Source of the DNA: Roseateles_E cavernae
GTDB lineage: Bacteria; Pseudomonadota; Gammaproteobacteria; Burkholderiales; Burkholderiaceae_C
DNA: 64,000 nt
NCBI RefSeq assembly: GCF_040187885.1
Contig: NZ_JBDPLH010000001.1
Coordinates: 992,001-1,056,000 of the forward strand
Reading direction: 5' to 3'
Shown piece by piece: positions 45,640 to 54,200 of the stretch; the stretch's first letter is position 1, and every line of letters starts with the position of its first letter. The notes below the pieces were generated by a model. It was not told the origin of the DNA. It ran no database searches and saw only the letters and a list, made by a program, of their open reading frames with translations. The position numbers and the translations under genes are program-made.

Positions 45640-47253
45640 CTACAGCCTTACACCGCTCAATGCCAGCCAGTAGTCCGAAACCCAGTGGCTGTGCTCGGGC
45701 TTTGCAACGGGTGCACTCGCGGCCTGCTGACGCAGGGCTTGCAGCAGCCCTGCCTTGCTCAAACATCCTCTGTCGGCGAGCAGCCCGGCCAGCCGTCGCG
45801 CCACCACAGGCGCTGCCAGCGAGGTGCCACGGCGGGTCGGTGCGCCGGCCTCCGGGTCGGGCGCCATCGGGCGCGGTGAGAAGAAGCCGACCCGGCCCAC
45901 ACTCCGCTCGTTCGAGCCACGCTTGAACAAGGCGGGCCCGCAGAGATCGGGGCCGCGCCGCTGCCCGGCGCTGGCATCCGGTCGGCCAGCGGCGCTGTCT
46001 TCACATAGGCTGTAAATCCCGCTCTCCAAATCGTAGGCGTAGCCGCCCACCACCACCGCATGACGACTCCAGGCCAGGCTGCTCAAGGTCCGGTCCCGGC
46101 TGATCAGACCCGCCGATGTCTTTTCTGCGCGAAACGACAGGTGGCGACGCTGCTGGGTATTGCCGGTACCCACTCCATCATCGCGCGCGACCCAGGCGTC
46201 CACCGCGATCGGAACCGGTGCCTGGCTGATCACCGCGATGCGCCAGCGCCCGTAGGGATTGGCCGGCCAGCCATCGCCGGGGCCGGCCAGGCCCTGCGCC
46301 AGCCCGACCCAGGCCTGGATACCGCTGAGGCCATTGGGCCCGCCTCCGGGGGGCGAGACATAGAGCATCGCGATTGGCGCATTGGCGGGCTCGCGGCGCA
46401 TCACGCGCACGGCGGTGCCGGCCAAGGATGCGGCCACGGACACAGAGTTTCCATTCACTGGACCAAGCTCGAAGCTCAGCAGCTCGGCATGGATGGAGTC
46501 GAACTGGGCCCAAAGCTCGACGAAGTTGGAGCTTTCGTCGGCCCGCTCCACATCGATGAACAACTCCTCCCGGCTCTGCCCGCCCGCAGGCGCCGCCGGC
46601 AGCACAAAGCTCGCGTGGGCGCCGACCTCTCGGCTATTGCCCGCTGCGACGACCACGGTCAGGCGTCCGGCCTCACGCTCGATCAGGTCGTCAATGGCCC
46701 GGTCCAGCATGGCACTGCTGTCGTGCGGACCGCTGTGGCCGCCAAGACTGACGGTGACAATGACCGGCGCTTGCGCAGGGGCCTCGTCGAGGATGTAGTG
46801 CAGCGCATCCAGCACATAGACGTTCAGCCAGTTGCCATGGGTGTTGTCGAAGGCGCTGCGCGGCACCTGGACAGCCACGATGGGGAACTCGCTGGCGGCA
46901 TCCGGCGCCTGGGTCAGCGGGTCGAGACGGCCGGCCATCAGCGCCAGCACATGGGTGCCATGGGTCCAGTCCTCCCACGGCTGGTCCAGGGATTTGTAGA
47001 CGCGCGCCTCGTTGCCATCGCGGGCCAGGTCCAGCAGGCAGCGGTCGATCGCGCTCTGGCTCAGGCGGCGCCCATAGCCCATGCGTGCGGGCCGTTCCCA
47101 ATCGCCCACCGGCAATGTGTCAGATTGGTCCCAGAGGCTTTGGATGCGGCTGTAGCCCTGCGCATCACGAAACTGCTGATGCAGGAAACCGATACGGTCA
47201 TCGATGATGGCCAGCACCGGCTGGCCGGTCTTGTCGCTGCTGTTCTTGCTCAT
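45640..47253 (-). CDS. Subtilisin-family (S8) serine peptidase without signal peptide
   Basis: A 537-residue subtilase-fold protein. The triad is readable: Asp18 in LAIIDDRIG, His98 in DWTHGTHVLAL and Ser478 in RRGTSLAAPVV; oxyanion Asn206 is in VVVAAGNSRE and the substrate strand is VSLGGHSGPHD. No signal peptide or I9 propeptide precedes the Asp, so it is probably intracellular. About 270 residues separate Asn206 from Ser478, against about 65 in subtilisin, so a large beta-rich insertion is present. It ends a four-gene run; a GGAGG ribosome site for it lies inside the end of the preceding gene. Targets unknown. Confidence 0.85.
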   Translation of the reverse strand: MSKNSSDKTGQPVLAIIDDRIGFLHQQFRDAQGYSRIQSLWDQSDTLPVGDWERPARMGYGRRLSQSAIDRCLLDLARDGNEARVYKSLDQPWEDWTHGTHVLALMAGRLDPLTQAPDAASEFPIVAVQVPRSAFDNTHGNWLNVYVLDALHYILDEAPAQAPVIVTVSLGGHSGPHDSSAMLDRAIDDLIEREAGRLTVVVAAGNSREVGAHASFVLPAAPAGGQSREELFIDVERADESSNFVELWAQFDSIHAELLSFELGPVNGNSVSVAASLAGTAVRVMRREPANAPIAMLYVSPPGGGPNGLSGIQAWVGLAQGLAGPGDGWPANPYGRWRIAVISQAPVPIAVDAWVARDDGVGTGNTQQRRHLSFRAEKTSAGLISRDRTLSSLAWSRHAVVVGGYAYDLESGIYSLCEDSAAGRPDASAGQRRGPDLCGPALFKRGSNERSVGRVGFFSPRPMAPDPEAGAPTRRGTSLAAPVVARRLAGLLADRGCLSKAGLLQALRQQAASAPVAKPEHSHWVSDYWLALSGVRL

Positions 47254-47255
47254 TG

Positions 47256-47540
47256 CTAGAGCACCTCCAGCCCGCCGACCGTGCGTCCCGGCAGCCGCAG
47301 ATTGCCCTGGGCCGCACCCGCAAGCCGTCGGGCCGTGAAGAAGACGGCTTCGCCCGCATAGACCTGCGGTACCTGCCAGGCCGCTGCCTCGGCCACAGCC
47401 GGCGTCAGCGTCGACCCCGCTTCACACAGCAGTTGCAAGGGGCTGGCAAGCGCCGGCTGCTGCAAGCGCCACAGCACCCAGGGATCCTCGCTCAGGCACT
47501 TCAGCGCCACCGGCATTTCCACCCATTCGTAGTTAGGCAT
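47256..47540 (-). CDS. Hypothetical 94-residue protein upstream of the subtilase
   Basis: A small protein I do not recognise. It has Leu/Ala/Trp-rich helices (PVALKCLSEDPWVLWRLQQ), two Cys, and a C-terminal QGNLRLPGRTVGGLEVL; no signal peptide or transmembrane helix. A GGGAG ribosome site precedes the ATG. It starts 15 bases after the PAP2 gene and stops 2 bases before the subtilase start. A role as separate chaperone, adaptor or inhibitor of the propeptide-less subtilase is only a guess from position. Confidence 0.7.
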   Translation of the reverse strand: MPNYEWVEMPVALKCLSEDPWVLWRLQQPALASPLQLLCEAGSTLTPAVAEAAAWQVPQVYAGEAVFFTARRLAGAAQGNLRLPGRTVGGLEVL

Positions 47541-47555
47541 CGCGCGCTCCCGGGC

Positions 47556-48677
47556 TCAATAGCCCCACTCGGCACGCGCGGCCTTCCACAGCCATTGCAA
47601 CTGCAGGTTGACCGGAGGGCTCAGAGCTTCTCCCAAGGCGTGATAAAGCCCGGTCTGCGCACTGGCCGGCCCGGCGACTTCCATTACGGTGTTGTCGATG
47701 TCGCCCTGGCCATCAAAAGCACAGGGCTGCACACTCAGGGCTCCGGTACACAGCGCCACCATATGCGCGCCCAGCGTCTCGCCGAGAATCTGCCCGGCAA
47801 TGCTGTCGATACGGTAGTGCACACCCGCGACCACTCGATTCGCCGCCACGCGCTGCGCCAGCATGCGCAGCGCGTGGCCGTAGTCGGTGGATTCATGGCC
47901 CGGCGTGTCCGACAGCAGATGGGCCAGCAGGGTCGACACCGTCGAACTCTCGGTCGCATGGCCGCTGGGCAGGCTGCCATGGGCGGGGGTCAGGATGGTC
48001 GGGTGGCAGAGGCTGTTCAACTCGTAGGGGCGCGGGCAGGCCAGCGCGTGCTTGACGCGCAGTACCACATTGCTGCCCAGTTCCAGCGCCAGCTGCACCA
48101 GTTCGAGGGTCTTGGGCGTGCGGTCCGGATGCAGCGGGATGATGGCGCTCCAGAACGAGAAGGCGGGGGTGATCTGGCTGAGCACCTCGTTGAGTCGCAT
48201 CTTCACCGCATCGGTTTTGATCAGTTTTTCCCGCTCCTCAATCGTGCTTAGAGCCTGTTTTCGAAACTCGTCCAGCGAGGGCCGCACGATGCGCACCAGC
48301 GGCTGACCCTGCCAGCGCAGCTCGAAATATGGCCGACCGCTGGTCTCCCCGGCGGCAAAGCTCAGATCGCCGGTCACCTCCCAGCCCAGCACCTTATGGC
48401 GGATCTCCGGCTGCCAGCGTGCCAGTGAGGCAGGCTCATCCAGTGTGGCCGGCAGCAGCGGCCTGCCCGGGCCATAGGCGCCGATGGCCAACTCCTTCAG
48501 GCTGGTCTTGATGGCATCCCGGCTCAGATCCAGGCCGCAGCCCAGCACCGTATTCGCCAGCGTCCCGGCATAGCCCGGATAGCCGTTGACGACCGCCGGG
48601 ATGGTGCCTGTTGTGCCCGTTGTCCCGGTGGTGCCGGTGGTTCCCGTCGTGCCCGTGGTTCCGGTCAGTGCGCTCAT
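47556..48677 (-). CDS. PAP2 / vanadium-haloperoxidase-like protein with N-terminal GTT triplets
   Basis: A 373-residue protein. After MSALT come seven Gly-Thr-Thr-type triplets (collagen-like GXY), then a helical region and the PAP2/haloperoxidase active site: KHALACPRP (K-x6-RP), SLPSGHATESS (PSGH) and RVVAGVHYRIDS (R-x5-H-x3-D), all intact. This site holds phosphate or vanadate. The soluble, non-membrane layout resembles bacterial vanadium-dependent haloperoxidases more than membrane lipid phosphatases. There is no signal peptide. AGGGAG precedes the ATG at 48677. It is second in a four-gene operon. Confidence 0.8.
   Translation of the reverse strand: MSALTGTTGTTGTTGTTGTTGTTGTIPAVVNGYPGYAGTLANTVLGCGLDLSRDAIKTSLKELAIGAYGPGRPLLPATLDEPASLARWQPEIRHKVLGWEVTGDLSFAAGETSGRPYFELRWQGQPLVRIVRPSLDEFRKQALSTIEEREKLIKTDAVKMRLNEVLSQITPAFSFWSAIIPLHPDRTPKTLELVQLALELGSNVVLRVKHALACPRPYELNSLCHPTILTPAHGSLPSGHATESSTVSTLLAHLLSDTPGHESTDYGHALRMLAQRVAANRVVAGVHYRIDSIAGQILGETLGAHMVALCTGALSVQPCAFDGQGDIDNTVMEVAGPASAQTGLYHALGEALSPPVNLQLQWLWKAARAEWGY
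48600..48662 (-). repeat. Nine-base GTT-coding tandem repeat
   Basis: Seven consecutive nine-base units encode Gly-Thr-Thr (the last Gly-Thr-Ile) at the start of the PAP2 gene. The units differ at third codon positions while the amino acids stay the same, which points to selection on the protein rather than very recent slippage. Confidence 0.85.
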
Positions 48678-48711
48678 GTTTGCTCCCTTGAATTCAGAAA
48701 GGCTGCCTCGG

Positions 48712-50532
48712 TCAATGCGGAACACCCGCCATCGCCAGGGCCTCGGCCAGACGATCCACCTGCGCCTGCCGCTGGCCCGGATAACGGGCGCGGAAGGCGG
48801 TGATCGTCAGGCCCGGCTCGATGCGCAACAACTCCAGCGCATTGGCTCGCGCGGCCTCGACTTGTCCGTCCAGCGCCTGCGCCATCACCAGCGCGCGCAG
48901 GGTCGAGGCATGCTGGCGATTGCCGCGCAGCGAGCGCAAGCCATAGTCGATGGCCCCGGCATAGTCGCCGGCCAGCAGCTTGGTCAGCGAAATGAAGTGA
49001 TCGAAGTAGTAGCGCATCGGATCGAGCGGCGACAGGCGCTGCGCATGCAGGGCCGACTCCACCGCCAGATCATGCTGTTCCCGGTAGCCCAGCATCGCCG
49101 AGCGATAAAGCCAGGCCAGGCTTTCATTCGGGTTGGCCTGCAGAGCCTGCTCGTAGCGCCGCTCGGCCGTCGCGAAGTCCTTGCGCACATAGCCGGTCAC
49201 GAAGCCGTCGAGGGCCAGACTGGGGGCATGATCGGGCGCAAGGTCCAGCGCACTGGAGGTTTGCCAAAGCGCGCGCTGACCGTCCTCCTTGGGATCCGGT
49301 GACCAGCCCTGCCCGAGCCGCATCACATGCCATTTGCCCAACCAGGCTTTCGGCACCGGCGAGCGGGGGTGGCGCTCGCAGAGATGGTCGAGCATCTCGC
49401 GCGCACGATTGAAGTCATCCAGCGAGAGGCGATGCAGCAGACCGATCGCACCGAACAGCAGTGCGTAGCTTTCCAGCGTCGGGAGCACCGCAGTGCAGGC
49501 TCGCTCCGCCTCACGACCGACCAGCGCCCTGGAGATTTGCGCCGACAGCTTAGCAAAGACCGCCGCCTGCCCGCTGAGCACCGCCGCGATGTCGACGCTG
49601 GCGGACTCGGCCCAGACGATCCGCTGCGACGGCGCGTCCATTAGTTCGACATGCAGGCGGACCAGATCGCCACTGCGTGCGCAGCTGCCCTGCACCAAGA
49701 ACCTGGCACCCAGCAGCTTGGCCAGCGACTGAATCGTCTGATTGCTGCGGCGACCCAGGCCCATGGTCGACAGCTTGGAAATCACGGACAGGTAGGGGAC
49801 TTTCGAGAGGCAGGTCAGCAACTCTTCGGCCACCAATTCGCCGAGCAGCGCGTCGGTCCCGCCGGGGGCCAGGGATTTGAATGGCAGGACGGCGACACCC
49901 ACCTCCAGGCCTTGAGTCGTTGTCGACGCCGGCGCGCTCGGTGTGATGGTGTTCGAGAGACGCCAGGTTCGGATCGGCTCGGGCAGGTTCTTTACCCAGC
50001 ACTCGCCGATATCCTCCAGGTCGGCATCCAGTCCGTCACGCAGATGCTCTCTGACCGCCATGGATATGGCCGTGCCGCCGGGCTTGGCCAGCGAAGTCAG
50101 CCGGGCTGCAAGGTTGACTCCGCTGCCATAGATGTCGTCATGATCCCTGACCACCTCGCACAGATTCACCCCGATGCGCAGCTGCAGGCAGTCGGTCGCC
50201 ACGCGGTCCAGGTTGAAGCCCTGCATCGAGCGATGCATGTCCTGGGCGGCGGCAACTCCGGCGAGCACCTCATCGAACTCCAGCAACATCCCGTCGCCAA
50301 GACTCTTCACCATGCGCCCCTGGTGGGCGGGCAAGACCTGACTCCGGACCTCATGCACGAACCGCCGCCAGCGGTCGATGACATCGGCCTCGTTGGCCTG
50401 CATCAAGCGCACTGATTCGACGACATCCACCACCACAATGGTTTTGGTGGCTCGAACCAGTTCGGGCCAACCCTCTCCCTGTGAGTCGGTGGTGCTCATC
50501 GTGACCGCACAATCTGTTACCTTCATCCCCAT
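48712..50532 (-). CDS. Class III adenylate/guanylate cyclase with TolB-like and TPR domains
   Basis: A 606-residue cytosolic protein. The cyclase homology domain (about 28-190) has both metal Asp (D36 in VVVDVVES, D80 in KSLGDGMLL) and the transition-state Asn140/Arg144 in YGSGVNLAARL, so it may be active. A TolB-like segment follows (GVAVLPFKSLAPGG to VWAES), then about 270 residues of TPR-like helices (SAMLGYREQHDLAVESALHA region). The product (cAMP or cGMP) is not decided. Starts at 50532 or 50499 are both possible; neither has a strong ribosome site. It heads the four-gene operon, 34 bases before the PAP2 gene. Confidence 0.85.
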   Translation of the reverse strand: MGMKVTDCAVTMSTTDSQGEGWPELVRATKTIVVVDVVESVRLMQANEADVIDRWRRFVHEVRSQVLPAHQGRMVKSLGDGMLLEFDEVLAGVAAAQDMHRSMQGFNLDRVATDCLQLRIGVNLCEVVRDHDDIYGSGVNLAARLTSLAKPGGTAISMAVREHLRDGLDADLEDIGECWVKNLPEPIRTWRLSNTITPSAPASTTTQGLEVGVAVLPFKSLAPGGTDALLGELVAEELLTCLSKVPYLSVISKLSTMGLGRRSNQTIQSLAKLLGARFLVQGSCARSGDLVRLHVELMDAPSQRIVWAESASVDIAAVLSGQAAVFAKLSAQISRALVGREAERACTAVLPTLESYALLFGAIGLLHRLSLDDFNRAREMLDHLCERHPRSPVPKAWLGKWHVMRLGQGWSPDPKEDGQRALWQTSSALDLAPDHAPSLALDGFVTGYVRKDFATAERRYEQALQANPNESLAWLYRSAMLGYREQHDLAVESALHAQRLSPLDPMRYYFDHFISLTKLLAGDYAGAIDYGLRSLRGNRQHASTLRALVMAQALDGQVEAARANALELLRIEPGLTITAFRARYPGQRQAQVDRLAEALAMAGVPH

Positions 50533-50570
50533 TCTGGGGGACGGGTGTTCGGGTCGGGCAGGGGTTTGCG

Positions 50571-50583
50571 AGAACCTAGTTCT
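50571..50583. promoter_or_regulatory. Short palindrome upstream of the cyclase-PAP2-subtilase operon
   Basis: AGAAC-CTA-GTTCT, a perfect 5-3-5 palindrome, lies 39 bases before the cyclase start and 10 bases after the MerR stop. It may be an operator or weak terminator; only position supports this. Confidence 0.3.
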
Positions 50584-50592
50584 AGGGAAGGG

Positions 50593-51030
50593 TCAGGTCT
50601 TCCCGGGGCCATGGCAGGCACAGGCCTCGCCATGGGCGGCCGCCACCAGCTCTTCCAGGATGCCGCAGCCATGGGCGTCGTGATCGGCGTCGCAGCGCGC
50701 CTTCAGCGCCACCAGCTGCTTCTCCAGCGCCTGCATGCTGGCCAGGCGCGCCCGCACCTTGGCCAGTTGCGCCTCGACCAGGCCGTCGACGCTGGCGAGC
50801 TGGGCCGGGTCCTGGCTGTGCACACTGGCCAGCAGCAGGGTCACATCGGCCAGCGACATGTCCAGCGCCCGGCAGTGGCGGATGAAGGCCAGGCGCTCCA
50901 GATGCGGCTGCGCATAGTCGCGATAGCCGTTGGCGCTGCGCGCCGGGCCGGGCAGCAGGCCGCTCTTCTCGTAGAAGCGGATGGTCTCGATATCGACCCC
51001 GGTGGCCTGGCTGAGTGCTCCGATGCGCAT
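50593..51030 (-). CDS. MerR-family regulator, Cd(II)/Pb(II)-responsive (CadR/PbrR) type
   Basis: A 145-residue MerR regulator. The N-terminal HTH (MRIGALSQATGVDIETIRFY) and EKSGLLPGPARSANGYRDY wing are canonical, followed by the dimerisation helix. The C-terminal metal-binding part has Cys in ALKARCDADHDAHGCG and HGEACACHGPGKT, as in CadR/PbrR proteins. It should activate a metal-efflux gene, yet no transporter is adjacent, so the target lies elsewhere. The ATG at 51030 is chosen because the HTH starts there. Confidence 0.88.
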   Translation of the reverse strand: MRIGALSQATGVDIETIRFYEKSGLLPGPARSANGYRDYAQPHLERLAFIRHCRALDMSLADVTLLLASVHSQDPAQLASVDGLVEAQLAKVRARLASMQALEKQLVALKARCDADHDAHGCGILEELVAAAHGEACACHGPGKT

Positions 51031-51064
51031 GGCGGCTGGTCCTTTCGCAGCCAGCATAGCGTGA

Positions 51065-51081
51065 CTGTGGAGCCGCTACAG
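51065..51081. promoter_or_regulatory. Candidate MerR-type operator
   Basis: The minus strand reads CTGTAG-CGGCT-CCACAG, a 6-5-6 dyad with one mismatch, similar to CadR/PbrR operators (CTGTAG...CTACAG). It lies 35 bases before the merR start in the divergent spacer. Spacing to a clear -35/-10 pair was not established. Confidence 0.45.
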
Positions 51082-51278
51082 GCTTGCCGGCCAGTCCTTT
51101 TGGGGCCGGGTCGATAAAGACGGGGACAGGATTGGCGGAACAACGGGTGCCGGGTCGCGCCATCCGCCTCTAAACTCGGCCGCTGCATCGAGGGTCCGAG
51201 CATGAGTCTGTGCAACCGACATCGAACCGCGGCAACCGCCACACCACACACCCGGCCGGGCCGCAAGGCTCTGGGCTC

Positions 51279-54200
51279 ATGAGCGGCCCTGCGGCCGGGC
51301 CGCCCCAGTCACTGCAGGCGCTGCAGGCGGCCATCGCGACGCTGGAGTCGCAGCGCGCCTTGCTGGGCGATGCCGTCGTTGATGTCGCGGTGGCCGGCCT
51401 GCAGGTTCAAGCACAGGCCTTGCAGGCTGCCGGCTCCGAGCCGACGCAGAGCCAGGCGCTGCGCCTGGTCAGCATCCTGTTCCTGGATGTGGTGGGCTCC
51501 ACCGCGCTGGGCCAGCGACTCGACCCGGAAGAGATCCATGCGGTGATGGATGGTGCGATGGCACGCTTCACCGCCGTGGTGCAGGCCCATGGCGGCCGGG
51601 TCCTGCAGTACGCGGGCGACAACCTGCTGGCCGGCTTCGGCGCCGACGAGGTGCGGGAAGACGATGCCGAGCGTGCCCTGCGCTGCGGCCTGGCGCTGCT
51701 GACCGCCGGCCGCGGCGTGGCGCAGCAGGTGCTGGACGCGCACGGCCACCACGGCTTTGACGTGCGGGTCGGCATTCATTCCGGCCAGGTGCTGCTGGGC
51801 GGAGGCGTCGATGCCGAGGGCACGATACGCGGCAGCGCGGTCAATATTGCCGCGCGCATGGAGCAGTGCGCGCCGCCCGGGGGCCTGCTGATCAGTCTGG
51901 ACACCTACCGGCTGGTGCAGGACCGCTTCGATGTGCAGCAGGGCCAGGCCTTGCACATCAAGGGTGTCGACGCGCCGATGCTCACCTTTCGGGTCGAGCG
52001 CGAGCGCCCGCGCAGCGCGCAGCAGCTGCGGCATGGCCTGGATGCCGTCAACGCCGGCCTGGTGGGGCGCGACGCCGATCTGGCAGAGATGCGGGCCGCG
52101 CTGGCCGCCGTGCAGACCGGGCGGACCCAGCGGCAAATCACCGTCATCGGCGATGCCGGTCTGGGCAAGACGCGCCTGCTGGCCGAGTTCGAGGCGGGCC
52201 TTTCGACCCAGGGCGGCCCCTTGCACGCCAGCGCCCATCCGCAGGGGCTGCATCAGCCCTACGGCGTGATCCGGGATCTGCTGTTCCGCTGTTTCGATGT
52301 GCAGGACAGCGACCCCTTGGCGCTGGCCCAGGCCAAGCTGGCTGACGGCCTGGCGCCGCTGTTCGGCGAGCGGGCCGATGAACAGACCGCGCTGCTGGGC
52401 CAGCTGATCGGGCTGGACTACCAGGCCAGCCCCTTCATCGCCGGCATCCTGCAGGACGGTCGGCAGCTGCGGGCGCGCGCCCTGCATGCCTGGATCGAGT
52501 TCCTGCGCCTGTCCTGCGCGCGGCTGCCGCCGCCTGCCGTGCTGGTGCTGATGCTGGACGATCTGCACTGGGCCGATGAGGGCTCGCTCGATGCCATCGA
52601 GCAGCTGTGCGCCGTCGGTGGCGAGCTGCCGCTGCTGCTGCTGTGCGCCGCACGGCCCGAGCTGCTGGAGCGGCGGCCCGACTGGGCTGAGACCTGGCCG
52701 GCGTGCACCCGCCTGGCGCTGGCACCGCTGGATCTGACGGACCGCCAGACGCTGGCGCGCTCCCTGCTGCGCCAACTGGGTGAGCCGGCGGGCGCCGCCG
52801 CACAGCAGCTGCAAACGCTGCTGATCGAGCGCACCGACGGCAACCCCTTCCATATGGAGGCGCTGCTGCAGATGCTGGTGGACCAGGGCGAGCTGGACAT
52901 CTCCGCCACGCCTTGGCGGCTCGCCGCCGGAGGCCTGCAGCGCCTGCAGGTGCCCACCACGTTGGTGGGCGTGCTGCAGGCCCGGCTGGATGCGCTGCTG
53001 ATGCCGCAGCGGCGCGCGTTGCAGCAGGCCAGCGTGATCGGCGCCGTGTTCTGGGACGAGGCCCTGGCCGCGCTCGACGGCCATGCACCGGCAGCGCTGG
53101 GCGCGCTGAGCCAGCGCGGGCTGGTGCTGCCTCAGGACGGTGGCGCCTTCGCCGATGCGATGGAGTTTGCCTTCCGGCACCATCTGCTGCATGACGTCAC
53201 CTACGGCACCGTGCTCAAGCATGACCGGCGCGAGCAACACCGCTGCGCCGCGCTGTGGCTCGAGGCGCGCAGCGCGGGGCGCGGGGCGGAGTTCGCCGGC
53301 CTGATCGCCGAGCATTTCGAGCGCGCCGGCCTCCCTGACCGTGCCGCCGAACACTGGGCCCGGGCGGCCCAGCAAGCGGTGGCCCGCCATGCCGACAGCG
53401 CGGCGTTGGCTCATGCCTGCCGCGCGCTGGCGCTGGATGCCGGCGCTGACCCGCAGCGGCGCTTCGCGATGCTGCGCGTGTGCACCCATGCGTGGTCGCG
53501 CCGCGGCGATGAGGCCGAGTATGAGCAGGCCGTCGCGGCGCTGGAAGCCGAGGCGGACGCGCAGGATGACGCGGTGCTGCGCCTGATTGCCGCGCAGCAT
53601 CGCATGCACCGCCTGTGCCAGAACGGCGACTACGAGCCGGCCCATGCCCTGGGCCTGAGCCGCCTGGCTGCGGCCGGTGAGCGGGCTCCGGCCGAGGCGG
53701 CCAAGGTGCACAGCACCTTGATCATGGCGCTGGGCCGCCAAGGTCGCCATCAGGAGGCGCGCCTGCATGCGCAGGCCGCGTTGACCCTCGCGCGTGCCTG
53801 CGAAGACAGCTATACCGAGGCGTCCGTGCTGAACAATCTGAGCGTCGGCTATGCGGCCGAACGCCTTTTTCAGCAGGCTTTCGCCAGTGGCGAGCAGGCG
53901 CTGGCCAAATACCGGAGCATCGGCAGCCGCTACGGCGAGGCCATCGCCTTGCTGAATCTGGCCTTCGCCGCTCAGCAGTGCGGCCTGGTGGAACAGTCCC
54001 GCGAGCAGCTTTGCCAGCTGCTGCAGCTCTGCGATGCCATTGATCACCGGCAGATCGGTGCGCAGGCGCGCTGCAATCTGGCCGGCGTGCTGGTCGAACT
54101 GGGGCAGGCGCCACAAGCGCTGGACCATGCGCTCGACGGCGTCCGCATGGCAGAGGGAATCGGCGACCGCTATATCCAATGCACCGGCCATGACGCCGCT

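Noticed and set aside
48600..48662. CRISPR-like or intergenic repeat
   Set aside because: The nine-base units are in frame within a coding sequence and lack spacers.
47556..48677. Annotation of the PAP2-fold protein as a membrane lipid phosphatase
   Set aside because: No run of transmembrane helices is present; the soluble layout fits a haloperoxidase-like protein better, though the activity is not proven.
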